This document shows, one piece after another, positions 31,001 to 39,721 of a stretch of DNA of 64,000 bases (positions are counted from its first letter, which is position 1; each line of letters begins with the position of its first letter). Origin of the DNA: Chitinophagaceae bacterium (GTDB lineage: Bacteria; Bacteroidota; Bacteroidia; Chitinophagales; Chitinophagaceae); contig JADJVB010000005.1 in the NCBI GenBank assembly GCA_016710745.1, positions 609,372 through 673,371 on the forward strand, in the 5' to 3' direction. The position numbers and the translations under genes were made by a program. The notes below the pieces were generated by a model that searched no databases, was not told where the DNA came from, and worked only from the letters and a program-made list of their open reading frames with translations.

Positions 31001-31918
31001 GAAGACAATACACAATCTTATGTGCAGTTATCAAACCCAACAAACAGTGAGAACGGAATACTATCTGGTAGTGCAATCAGCACCATACGCAGTGGTATTG
31101 TATTTGGCATTGACAGTGCTATATTTTTAAGAGCCGGTGGTAACGTTAACAGAATAATCGTTGATAATAATGGTTATGTTGGCGTTGGAACTACTGCCCC
31201 TAACCCGCTTACTCAATTTCATTTGTATGAACCGCTTTTAACAGATGTAAATTTAAGGGTAGCTAGTGTGAATGGCAGCTATGTGCCAGGCCTGGAACTT
31301 ACCAAAGGTATTGGTGGTGCTGACTGGAAATTGTTTAACGGTACTGGCAACCTATTGACATTAGCAAGAGCTACTGATGATTTTGTTACAACGCCGCAAA
31401 ATTATCAAATGTCAGGTGTTACTGCATACCGTCCACAGGACAATGTAAACTCATTGGGTTTATTAGCCCAAAGATGGACCACAGTTTATGCTACCACAGG
31501 TACTATCAATACCTCGGACAGAAGGGATAAAGAAAATATTACCGACCTCAATTATGGGTTAAAAGAAATCATGAAACTACGTCCGGTTAGTTTTACCTGG
31601 AAAGACAATCCACAATGGGGTAAAAAGATAGGCTTTATTGCACAGGAAGTACAACCCATATTAGGTGAAGTTGTACAGGTGGGCGAGCTTAAAAGCAAGA
31701 ACCCATCTAAAGACGCTGACAATGATGTGGCAAAGAAAGAAACTGATAAACTGGGTATTTACTATTCTGATATTATTCCTGTTACGGTAAAAGCAATCCA
31801 GGAGCAACAGCAAACAATTCAATCCCAGCAAAAAGCCATTGACGAACTGAAAAAGAAAAATGAGCAGCTTGAAAAAGATGTGCAGCTGATAAAAGCAAAA
31901 CTGGGTATCAATAATTAA
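28083..31918 (+). pseudogene. NTAVG-repeat adhesin with peptidase S74 domain (adhesin 3), several frameshifts
   Basis: The signal peptide starts at 28083 (MTKHFRLVLATAIATTLHFT). The N-terminal module is nearly identical to adhesin 2 (AILDVSSTAKGMLIPRMDKT, GFHYYDLPNTQWV). NTAVG repeats continue in frame to 29797, where a T4 run (T5 expected) shifts the frame. A second frame runs to 30373, and the segment 30360-30930 needs at least five more one-base corrections. From about 30930 the frame is again clean through a beta domain, the S74 chaperone (NTSDRRDKENI, KIGFIAQEVQPI) and a coiled coil (QQQTIQSQQKAIDELKKKNE). Full length would be about 1280 residues. Either a poorly read stretch or true decay is possible; intact ends favour the former. 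Confidence 0.8.
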
Positions 31919-31939
31919 CCAATTGTAAAAACAAGTAAA

Positions 31940-32311
31940 ATGAAAAATATGAAATCAATTATTATACTCGCTGTTTGCCTGGCTGCATCTGCCCTGCTAA
32001 AAGCACAACAGGTAGTAGAAGTAAAAGCAGAGATAGCCCCTGTTAGCGAAATAAAACCGCCGCTGCCTGCCGATGTGAATAAGATACAGGCTCCGCAAAC
32101 CAATCAAACGGAAGCTGCAGCCGGTATAAAATCCGGAAAACCGGTACTATTACAGGAACCTGTAAATAACCCAAACAGCAGCCTTACACCTGAACAGCTA
32201 AAAACAGCTAACGGCACAGCTCAAAAACCTGTAATGGCAGTTCCTCCAGGCACCGAACAAAAATCTGCAAAGCCCAGGCCTGTAATAATAACGCCTCCTG
32301 TTGCGCAATGA
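31940..32311 (+). CDS. Small proline-rich secreted protein (island partner B)
   Basis: This 123-residue protein has a signal peptide (MKNMKSIIILAVCLAASALL, KAQ cleavage) and a disordered Pro/Lys/Gln-rich mature chain ending RPVIITPPVAQ. It starts 21 bp after the adhesin 3 stop codon and is followed by a terminator, so it is almost certainly co-transcribed with adhesin 3. It has the same size class, composition and tail as the protein at 27371. No domain is recognised. A role in periplasmic handling or surface anchoring of the adhesins is conjecture from position. Confidence 0.75.
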   Translation: MKNMKSIIILAVCLAASALLKAQQVVEVKAEIAPVSEIKPPLPADVNKIQAPQTNQTEAAAGIKSGKPVLLQEPVNNPNSSLTPEQLKTANGTAQKPVMAVPPGTEQKSAKPRPVIITPPVAQ

Positions 32312-32366
32312 TCTTTTGCATAACGTAATTTATTTTTGCAACACTACAATCAGCTACCTGCTTATA

Positions 32367-32396
32367 AAGCTCTCTGTTTTCGGGGAGCTTTTTTTT
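32367..32396 (+). terminator. Rho-independent terminator closing the surface-protein island
   Basis: AAGCTCTCTG-TTTT-CGGGGAGCTT is a ten-pair stem including G-T pairs, followed by a T run. Confidence 0.8.
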
Positions 32397-32435
32397 GTTA
32401 CCCAATTCATTTAATTTCGTTGTAAAATACCCATC

Positions 32436-32846
32436 ATGATACAACGCTTTCAATCCCTCTGGTTATTACTGGCAGCAGCGGGTGCCTTTGCCGGTTTTAA
32501 ATTTTCTTTTTATAGCGGCAATAAACCCGATGACACCCTGCTGCACGAACTGAATGCCAGTTCATCTTTTTTATTAATGATCAGCACCATTGCTGTTGGC
32601 GGCCTGGCATTCATCAGTATTTTTCTTTTCAAAAAAAGAACCTTACAGTTGCGGCTTTGTGTGTTGGGGATAGTACTGGAAGCACTGCTGATCTTTTTAT
32701 ATTACAGGGAAGTTAACAATTTTACACAGGGTACCTATTCCTTAACTGCCATCTTACAAATGGTGATCGTGCTGGCTTTTGTGCTGGCTGCCAGGGCAAT
32801 AAATAAAGATGCCAGACTTTTGAAAGAAAGTGACCGGTTGCGGTAG
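32436..32846 (+). CDS. DUF4293 family membrane protein
   Basis: The 136-residue protein begins MIQRFQSLWLLLAAAGAFAG, the hallmark start of the DUF4293 family of Bacteroidota. Four transmembrane helices are visible: about 8-25, 44-63 (FLLMISTIAVGGLAFISIFL), 70-90 (LRLCVLGIVLEALLIFLYY) and 103-122 (LTAILQMVIVLAFVLAARAI). The function is unknown. It is not operonic with its neighbours: a terminator precedes it and a repeat region follows. Confidence 0.85.
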   Translation: MIQRFQSLWLLLAAAGAFAGFKFSFYSGNKPDDTLLHELNASSSFLLMISTIAVGGLAFISIFLFKKRTLQLRLCVLGIVLEALLIFLYYREVNNFTQGTYSLTAILQMVIVLAFVLAARAINKDARLLKESDRLR

Positions 32847-33279
32847 TTAATCACCTGGTATGACAGTCTGCCCCGATTTTCTTCGGGGCCCCGTTTGACC
32901 AAATGGTTGGAAAACGGACAATTTAATATTTCAACCAGATCATAAGAATTGACTTTTTTTAGCTCCTGCTTTTCCCCAATAACTTTTAAACATCTGTGTG
33001 CTTAAAGATAGATCGCAGGTAAATTCATGGTCAGACGAGGGCGTCAGGCGGGCTATATTTTTATTATGTCATGGTGGTCTGACGAGGGCGTCAGGCGGGC
33101 AATATTTTTATTATGTCTTGGTCAGACGAGGGCGTCAGGCGGGCAATATTTTTATCATGTCGTGGTCAGACGAGGGCGTCAGGCGGGCAATATTTTTATC
33201 ATGTCATGGTCAGACGAGGGCGTCAGGCGGGCAATATTTTTATCATGTCATGGTCAGATGAGGGCGTCAGACCATGACG
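32847..33279. other. Non-coding region between DUF4293 gene and uvrA stop
   Basis: It contains a small hairpin CCCCGA-TTTTCT-TCGGGG at 32873-32890 (no T-run, so a weak terminator), then AT-rich DNA, then the 44-bp tandem array described separately. Open frames through the array exist only because the repeat lacks stop codons in several phases. Confidence 0.6.
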
Positions 33280-33299
33280 TTAGCCCAGGAATTTACCTG
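33016..33299. repeat. 44-bp tandem repeat array bounded by an 11-bp inverted repeat
   Basis: About 5.5 copies of a 44-bp unit run from 33025 to about 33275. Each has core GACGAGGGCGTCAGGCGGGC followed by AATATTTTTATCATGTCATG. The first copies differ at a few positions (TATATT for AATATT, a three-base insertion in copy 2, TTG/GTG variants), and copies 3-5 are nearly identical. GACG-AGGG-CGTC is a small hairpin in every unit. The array is framed by CAGGTAAATTC (33016-33026) and GAATTTACCTG (33289-33299); the latter is the last codons of uvrA. No spacers are present, so this is not a CRISPR. Confidence 0.85.
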
Positions 33300-36147
33300 T
33301 ATAACTTTCCTTACATGTTGCCAGATCAACCGGCTTGCCGGCAAACACCAAATTTCCCCCGGCATCTCCTGCTTCGGGCCCCAGGTCAATTACCCAATCA
33401 GCACTTTTAATAACATCGGTATTGTGCTCAATCACCAAAATGGTATGGCCCTGATCGATCAATGCATTAAAAGAAGCCAGTAGTTTTTTTATGTCATGAA
33501 AATGAAGCCCGGTGGTAGGTTCATCAAAAATAAATAAAATGCTGCCCTGCGTTCTTCCTTTACCTAAAAAGGATGCCAGCTTTACCCGTTGTGCCTCACC
33601 ACCCGATAACGTATCGGATGATTGTCCAAGTTTTACATAGCCCAACCCCACATCACTTAAAGGTTGAATTTTTCTGGCTACATCAGCACCCGCTTTATCA
33701 GCGCCATACGATGCATTAAAAAACTCTATGGCTTCATCAACACTCATCTCCAATACATCGTGAATACTTTTGTCTTTATATTTTACTTCCAGCACTTCTT
33801 CTTTAAAACGTTTACCATGGCATACATCGCAGGTCAGGTGTACATCGGCCAAAAACTGCATTTCAATGGTTTGTTCTCCTTCGCCCTTACAGGCATCACA
33901 TCTGCCTCCATCAACATTGAACGAAAAATGTTTGGGTTGAAAACCGCGTATTTTACTCAACGGCTGTTTGCTGTACAGGTCCCTTATTTCGTCGTACGCC
34001 TTTATATACGTAACCGGGTTGCTGCGCGATGATTTGCCGATGGGGTTTTGATCTACCATTTCGATCTGCGCAATAAAATCAATATCGCCGGTTATTGATT
34101 TATGTAAACCGGCCTTCTCTATGAACTCGCCTTTTAATTTTTGTAAGCCAGGATATAAAATTTGCTTGACCAATGTGGTTTTACCGCTGCCACTTACGCC
34201 TGTTACCACGCAGAAAACCTGCAAAGGAAATTCTACGGTGAGGTTTTTTAAATTATTTTGCCTCGCCCCGTCCACTTTAATTGACCGGTTCCATTTGCGC
34301 ACCTGTTTGGGTGGATCTATGGTCATCTGTCCTGATAAATATTTACCGGTAAGACTTTCGGGATTGCCGATAATTTCATCATAATCTCCTTCTGCCACCA
34401 CTTCGCCGCCCTGATGGCTGGCCAGCGGCCCCATATCAATAATATGATCGGCCTCCCGCATCATCATTTCATCATGCTCAACCACCACAACGGTGTTTCC
34501 CAGATCACGTAATTCTTTTAACACCGTGATCAGCCGTTCAGTATCCCGGCTGTGTAAGCCAATGGAAGGCTCATCTAAAATATATAACGAGTTGGTTAAA
34601 TTACTGCCCAGGCTGCGGGTTAACTGAATGCGCTGGCTTTCGCCTCCACTCAGCGAATTGGCCAACCGGTTTAAAGTAAGATACCCGAGCCCAACATCAA
34701 GCAAGGTTTTTATCCGGTGGTGAATTTCAATTAAAATTCGTTTTGCCACCTGCTGATCGTATGTACTCAGTTTTAATTTATCGAACCAGGTTTTCAGGTC
34801 TTTAACCGGCAGTTCGCAAAGCTGGCCAATATGCTTACCGCCTACATGCACATAAAGTGCTTCGTTACGCAGGCGGTAGCCTTTGCAGTCGGTACATAAG
34901 GTACGGCCCCGGTATCGGCTCAGTAAAACACGGTACTGCACTTTGTATAAATTCTGCTGCACCTCATCAAAGAAATCATTGATGCCGTTTACATGTTCAT
35001 TGCCCTCCCACAGATCGGCCAATTGCTTATCTGTTAAATCAAAAATGGCTTTGTGTATCGGGAAATCGAATTTCTTTGCCGCTTTAATAAAATGCTCTTT
35101 CCATAAACCCAGCTTTTCTCCTTTCCAGGGTGCAACCGCACCTTCATACACACTCAGGCTTTTGTCGGGTATGATCAGGTCGGGATCAATACCGAGTATC
35201 TGCGAAAATCCTTCACAGGTTGGGCAGGCGCCAAAGGGGTTATTGAACGAAAATAAATTTGGTACGGGTTCTTCAAACAAAATGCCATCGGCTTCAAACT
35301 TATTGGAGTAATGGAGCAAACCGGTTTTATTGATCTCGAGATACATTTCGCCTTCGCCTTCGTAAAAAGCGGTGTTCACCGAATCGGATATGCGATGCAG
35401 GTCATCTTCTTCAAAGTGCTTAGCTACCAGTCTGTCGACTAAGAGAAAAGCCCCCCCACCCCCCAAAGGGGGGACCTTAGTGTCTGAGTTTTTGAAAAGT
35501 TTTTTGATTTCAGGGGCGTTCATTTCCAGCAGTTCTTCAATTCTAACTGCTTCCTGGTTAATATACAACCGCGAAAACCCTTTTTGCAGCAAAATATTCA
35601 GCTCCTCCTGTATATTTCGTTTGGCGTGCTGTTTAAATGTAACCAACAACATGATCTTGTCTCCTTCCGATGTGGATTGTATCGCTTTTACTACATCTGC
35701 TACATCATCCTTACGCACTTCTTTACCACTTACCGGCGACATGGTTTTACCGGCCCGGGCAAAAAGCAGCCGCAGGTAATCATAAATTTCCGTCATGCTG
35801 CCAACCGTACTGCGGGGTGTTCGGGTAATTACTTTTTGTTCGATGGCGATAGCCGGGCACAAGCCTTTAATATAATCTACATCGGGTTTATTCATGCGCT
35901 GCATGAACTGGCGGGCATAGGCACTTAAACTTTCGGCATACCGGCGCTGGCCTTCGGCAAAAAAGCGTATCAATGGTTAATGACGATTTTCCAGAACCTG
36001 AAACCCCGGTTACAACTATCAATTTATCCCTGGGTATGGTAACAGATATATTTTTTAGATTATGAACCCTTGCCCCCTTAATAAAGATATCTTTTGCCCC
36101 GTTAAAGCCGGCTTGGTGTTTTTTGCCTTTGTTATTGCTGTCGCCAT
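33280..36147 (-). CDS. uvrA: UvrABC excision repair subunit A, two compensating one-base breaks
   Basis: UvrA is the ATP-dependent damage-recognition subunit of nucleotide excision repair. The frame 33280-35973 holds both signature motifs (SLSGGESQRIQLTRSLGSNL, TLSGGEAQRVKLASFLG), the second Walker A (VTGVSGSGKTTL), the zinc motifs (CTDCKG, CDACKG...CDVCHG) and the UvrB-binding region. The first Walker A (VVTGVSGSGKSSL) lies upstream in another frame. Reading the A6 run 35959-35964 as A5 and the C4 run 36097-36100 as C5 restores one frame to the ATG at 36147 (MATAITKAKNTKPALTGAKD), giving about 955 residues, the usual length. Residues about 225-232 (PPLGGGGA) come from an inserted C/G-run repeat. 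Confidence 0.95.
35450..35476. repeat. C/G-run palindromic insert inside uvrA
   Basis: Seven C, then ACCCCCC, AAA and GGGGGG lie in frame in uvrA and encode PPLGGGGA on the reverse strand. The flank (reverse strand CAGACACTAAGGTCCCCCC) resembles the flank of one metG copy (CAGAGTCTAAAAATTCCCCC), so the repeat unit is longer than the G/C runs, about 40 bp. Typical UvrA proteins have no glycine patch at this place. Confidence 0.7.
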
Positions 36148-36476
36148 GCTCAAAAATACTACATTAATTGTGCTGCCGGAAATATGTGAAATTATTCTTA
36201 AAACTAATAAAGACGAAAAAAGTTATAAAAACTATCGGTAGTTTTATTTTTTGGTATAAGTAATGCTTTTAATCCGGTATCGTAGTTTTACTAAGTAATA
36301 AAACTTTAAAGATTAGGCATAAGTACTCATACTAAATTAATTTCTTCATTCTATTTTTACAGTCCAATATCCAAAAAATGAAAAGCCGTTAAAGCCTATC
36401 TAAAAGACTTCTACGTATTTTTTCACCTTTTGGACCTGTTACTAAATATCCTAACAATCTAAAACTGTAGAAGTTT
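36148..36476. other. AT-rich divergent gap between uvrA and the ECF sigma gene
   Basis: No gene is visible in 329 bp. A palindrome AAAACTA-TCGG-TAGTTTT lies at 36228-36245 and could be an operator or the base of a small hairpin. Promoters for both divergent genes should be here, but no clean TAnnTTTG box stands out. Confidence 0.5.
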
Positions 36477-37058
36477 ATGAAACACCTGAATGCACTTACC
36501 GACCAGCAGCTTATCCATTTATATATGGATGGCGATGCTAATGCCCTTGCAACCATTATTACGCGCTACAAGGACAAAATTTACACTTCCATTTATTTAT
36601 TGGTTAAAGACCGGTACCTGAGCGAGGATATTTTTCAGGACGTTTTTATCCGTATCATCGACACCCTGAAAGGTGGCCGGTATACCGATGAAGGCAAGTT
36701 TTTACCCTGGGCCATGCGTATTGCCCATAATATGTGTGTAGATCATTTTAGAAAAGTGAAGCGCACCCCAACCATTAAAACCAGCGACGACCGTGATATT
36801 TTTGAAGTATTGAACTTCTCAGAACCCGGTGCCGATCAAAAGATCATGAATGGCCAAAGCCAGGATAAGGTTAGAAAAATGGTTGACCTGTTACCGGAAG
36901 ACCAGCGTGAAGTGATCATTTTACGCCATTATGCTGATCTGAGTTTTAAAGAGATCGCCGATTTAACCAGCTGCAGCATCAATACTGCCCTGGGCCGCAT
37001 GCGTTATGGTTTAATAAACCTGCGCAAAATGATGACCGAAAAACAAATTGCATTATAA
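36477..37058 (+). CDS. ECF-type RNA polymerase sigma-70 factor
   Basis: This 193-residue sigma factor has region 2 (YLSEDIFQDVFIRIIDTLKG, FLPWAMRIAHNMCVDHFRKV) and region 4 (LPEDQREVIILRHYADLSFK, EIADLTSCSINTALGRMRYG), joined by a short linker. It directs RNA polymerase to a specific promoter set. No anti-sigma (FecR or zinc-anti-sigma type) gene is adjacent: the next gene is convergent dsbD. It is therefore either regulated by transcription or controlled by an unlinked partner. It has its own terminator. Confidence 0.93.
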   Translation: MKHLNALTDQQLIHLYMDGDANALATIITRYKDKIYTSIYLLVKDRYLSEDIFQDVFIRIIDTLKGGRYTDEGKFLPWAMRIAHNMCVDHFRKVKRTPTIKTSDDRDIFEVLNFSEPGADQKIMNGQSQDKVRKMVDLLPEDQREVIILRHYADLSFKEIADLTSCSINTALGRMRYGLINLRKMMTEKQIAL

Positions 37059-37110
37059 ATGTGTATAGCCTTCGATGGAAGGTAAAATCTGTAACTCCCA
37101 AACACGATCA

Positions 37111-37141
37111 AAAAAACCTCCGTTTTATACGGAGGTTTTTC
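37111..37141. terminator. Bidirectional terminator between sigma factor and dsbD
   Basis: AAAAACCTCCG-TTTTATA-CGGAGGTTTTT is an 11-bp perfect stem, with A-rich and T-rich flanks serving both strands. Confidence 0.9.
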
Positions 37142-37164
37142 TATTTACAAGTAATCGAATTCTG

Positions 37165-39124
37165 TTATTTCTTGGCTTTTTCAAAAGCATCCAGGCCGCA
37201 TAAGAGCCAGTCTTTATATTCTTTGATGTTTGGGGTATAGCCCACCGGGTGATTGAGCAAAATTTCGTCGCCATTTAAAATGGCGTACAAAGGCTGGGCA
37301 TTGTTTTTAAAGTTTTCGGTTTCAAATGTTGCCCATTTATCGCCTATGCTGATAATTTCCTTTTCGGTGCCTTCTTTGGTAGTATACGTAAACTGCTTTG
37401 CTGCCGGTAACTTTTGTTTATCATCAACATACAGCGAAACCAATATGTATTTCTCTGTCATGATACGCTTTACTTCTTCGTTGGTCCAAACATTCTCTTC
37501 CATACGGCGGCAGTTTACGCAGGCATAGCCCGTAAAATCGATCAGTATGGGTTTATTTTCGGCTTTGGATCTCTGTAACGCCAGTTCATAATCTTTTACC
37601 GGTTCAAAATTTTGCAATTAAACGGATCCTGGTAAAGACTATAACAAAGCGGCGGGGGAAAACCGCTGATCAAACTAAGATTCGCATATTTTGTGTTGGT
37701 GACGCCCGGTATTAAATAGATGGTGAATGCCGCAAAAACAAGTGCGAGCGCTATCCTGCCCTTACTTAGTTTTTTGACCGGACTATCATGGGGAAATTTA
37801 ATTTTACCCAGAAGGTACAACGTAACACCTATACCGGTTAAGATCCAAATACCTATAAACACTTCTCTTTTCAACAGGCCCCAATGCATCACCAGATCGG
37901 CATTGGATAAAAATTTGATGGCCAGGGCTACTTCCACAAAACCCAATACCACTTTTACCGAATTGAGCCACCCGCCCGATTTGGGCAGAGAATTCAACCA
38001 ATTGGGAAACAGGGCAAATAACGCAAAGGGAAGTGCCAATGCCAGTCCGAAGCCACCCATGCCCACCGTTAGCTGAACAGCACCGCCCGTTAAAGAGCCT
38101 ACCAATAAGGATCCTAAAATGGGACCTGTGCAGGAAAAGGAAACGATGGCCAGTGTTAACGCCATAAAAAATATGCCGAGCACATTTCCGGTACCTGCCT
38201 TGGAATCGGCCCTGCCCGAAAAACTGCTGGGTAAGGTAATTTCGAAAAGGCCGAAAAACGACAGGGCAAAAATGATAAATACGGCAAAAAAGATAATATT
38301 CAGCCAGGGGTTGGTTGATACAGAGTTCAATATTTCGGGACTCGCACTATCCAAAAAATAGAATGGTACACTCAACAGAACATAAATCAAAAAGATAAAA
38401 AAGCCATAGAGTGCTGCGTTAAAAACGCCTTTCTTTTTGTTGGTCGCTTTTTTCGTAAAAAAAGTAACCGTTAACGGAATCATGGGGAACACACAGGGCG
38501 TTATTAAGGCCACCAGGCCGCCTAAAAAACCAAGCAGAAAGATCGTTAACAAGCCACCCGAATCTGATTCTTCGGTACTGATACCGGTACCTCCGCAATC
38601 GTTCACCGGTTTCTTTAAATCGATGGTGGGTACCCATATCCGGTTAGCCGAAGCCATATCAACGCCCCCTTCCATCACAATATCAATTTTTCTTTCCTGC
38701 GGAATAAATTCCTCGCTATTGGCAGTATTGTAGATGAGTACGGCTTTTAATTTGGCGGGAACGGCACCCGACAAACTGATTGCCTGTACAATTTCAAGAT
38801 GTTGCACAGCAACCTCGGTACTCAGGTCAAATATTTTGTCGCCAATCGTTTTTATATTACCGGTTATTTGTTGAGCGCCCTTTTTTTGTATGGCATTATC
38901 AGAGAATACGATCTTAACGCCTTCCAAACTCACCGCTTCGTTGGGCTTGGTATATACCTGCCATCCCGAACTGATCGTTCCTGTAAACCTGAGCTCATAT
39001 TGACCTTCGGCAACTTTTTTCCGGTTGCCTGCCATTGTACAACTTCTGAATCCTGTGCAAGGCCGGTAAACTGAAAAAACAAAAAAACAGCTGTAAACAA
39101 TAACACAATCTTCGTAAAACGCAT
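37165..39124 (-). pseudogene. dsbD: Thiol:disulfide interchange protein DsbD, two frameshifts
   Basis: Three frames on the reverse strand (38930-39124, 37596-39035, 37165-37617) form one about 653-residue DsbD. It has a signal peptide (MRFTKIVLLFTAVFLFFQFT), an N-terminal periplasmic domain and an eight-helix DsbD membrane core with the conserved TPCVFPMIPLTV and FSCTGPILGSLL cysteine motifs. A C-terminal thioredoxin domain has active site YACVNCRR. It carries electrons from cytoplasmic thioredoxin to periplasmic substrates. The frames join if the T6 run at 39015-39020 is T7 and AA at 37616-37617 is AAA. Both are homopolymer errors, so the gene is probably intact in the organism. Confidence 0.9.
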
Positions 39125-39136
39125 AATATACTATTT

Positions 39137-39164
39137 AAAAAAAATCCCGATCGATGAATCGGGA
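39137..39164 (-). terminator. Terminator between DsbD-N-like gene and dsbD
   Basis: On the reverse strand TCCCGAT-(6)-ATCGGGA is followed by eight T. It separates the gene at 39185 from dsbD, so the two are not simply one operon despite their shared domain. Confidence 0.75.
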
Positions 39165-39184
39165 AATAGGTTAAAGCAGTTAAA

Positions 39185-39655
39185 TTATTTTCCGCCTACT
39201 TTAATGCTAAACGGAATATCCCTTGGAGGCAAACACTGCCGGTCGTTGCAAACCATAAAAGTTACGGTTCCTTTTACCACCGTGGCAACCGAAGACCTCA
39301 ATTTTATCTTTTGTACAAAGTCAACTTTTTTTGCATAATATTTTAATACTGAATTAAAGTTCTTATCGTACGACTTTTCCATTTTACCCAGTTCTTTCAC
39401 TTTACCATCAAAACTGATCAGCGGGTTAGCGGTAAAGGCAAAGGTTGTTGGCTCGGGGCCCTCACCGGCATCCTGCGCATACATATGCCAGTTGCCATCA
39501 ATGGTGGCGGTGATATGCAACTCATAGGTTTTATCGGCTATTTTTTGGGCTGTATAGGTCCAGGTTACCGGGTTATTGATCTGTGCCTGCACAAAACCGG
39601 CAAACAGCAGTAAGAAAGTTCCTGTAATGATCTTCTTCAAGTATAAATTGTTCAT
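39185..39655 (-). CDS. DsbD N-terminal-domain-like secreted protein
   Basis: I start it at the ATG at 39655 (MNNLYLKKIITGTFLLLFAG signal peptide), giving 156 residues. The mature chain (VTWTYTAQKIADKTYELHIT, NWHMYAQDAGEGPEPTTFAF) matches the periplasmic alpha domain of DsbD. It keeps a cysteine pair in VCNDRQCLPP, the spacing of the DsbD-N redox pair. It is a stand-alone copy of the domain that also starts dsbD just downstream. It probably accepts electrons from DsbD and reduces a periplasmic partner; this is inferred from the domain and neighbour. Confidence 0.85.
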   Translation of the reverse strand: MNNLYLKKIITGTFLLLFAGFVQAQINNPVTWTYTAQKIADKTYELHITATIDGNWHMYAQDAGEGPEPTTFAFTANPLISFDGKVKELGKMEKSYDKNFNSVLKYYAKKVDFVQKIKLRSSVATVVKGTVTFMVCNDRQCLPPRDIPFSIKVGGK

Positions 39656-39721
39656 ATGCAAATCTACGAATTTATACACGGTATGGTTGTTGGCTTAACG
39701 ACCGCTTAACCCTAAATATTG

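Noticed and set aside
33025..33275. Possible CRISPR array
   Set aside because: The 44-bp units are directly adjacent without variable spacers and no cas gene is present.
32998..33410. Overlapping open frames with RRGRQAGNIFIMSW-type repeats
   Set aside because: They are translations of the 44-bp tandem array in different phases and run into uvrA antisense; no start or homology supports a protein.
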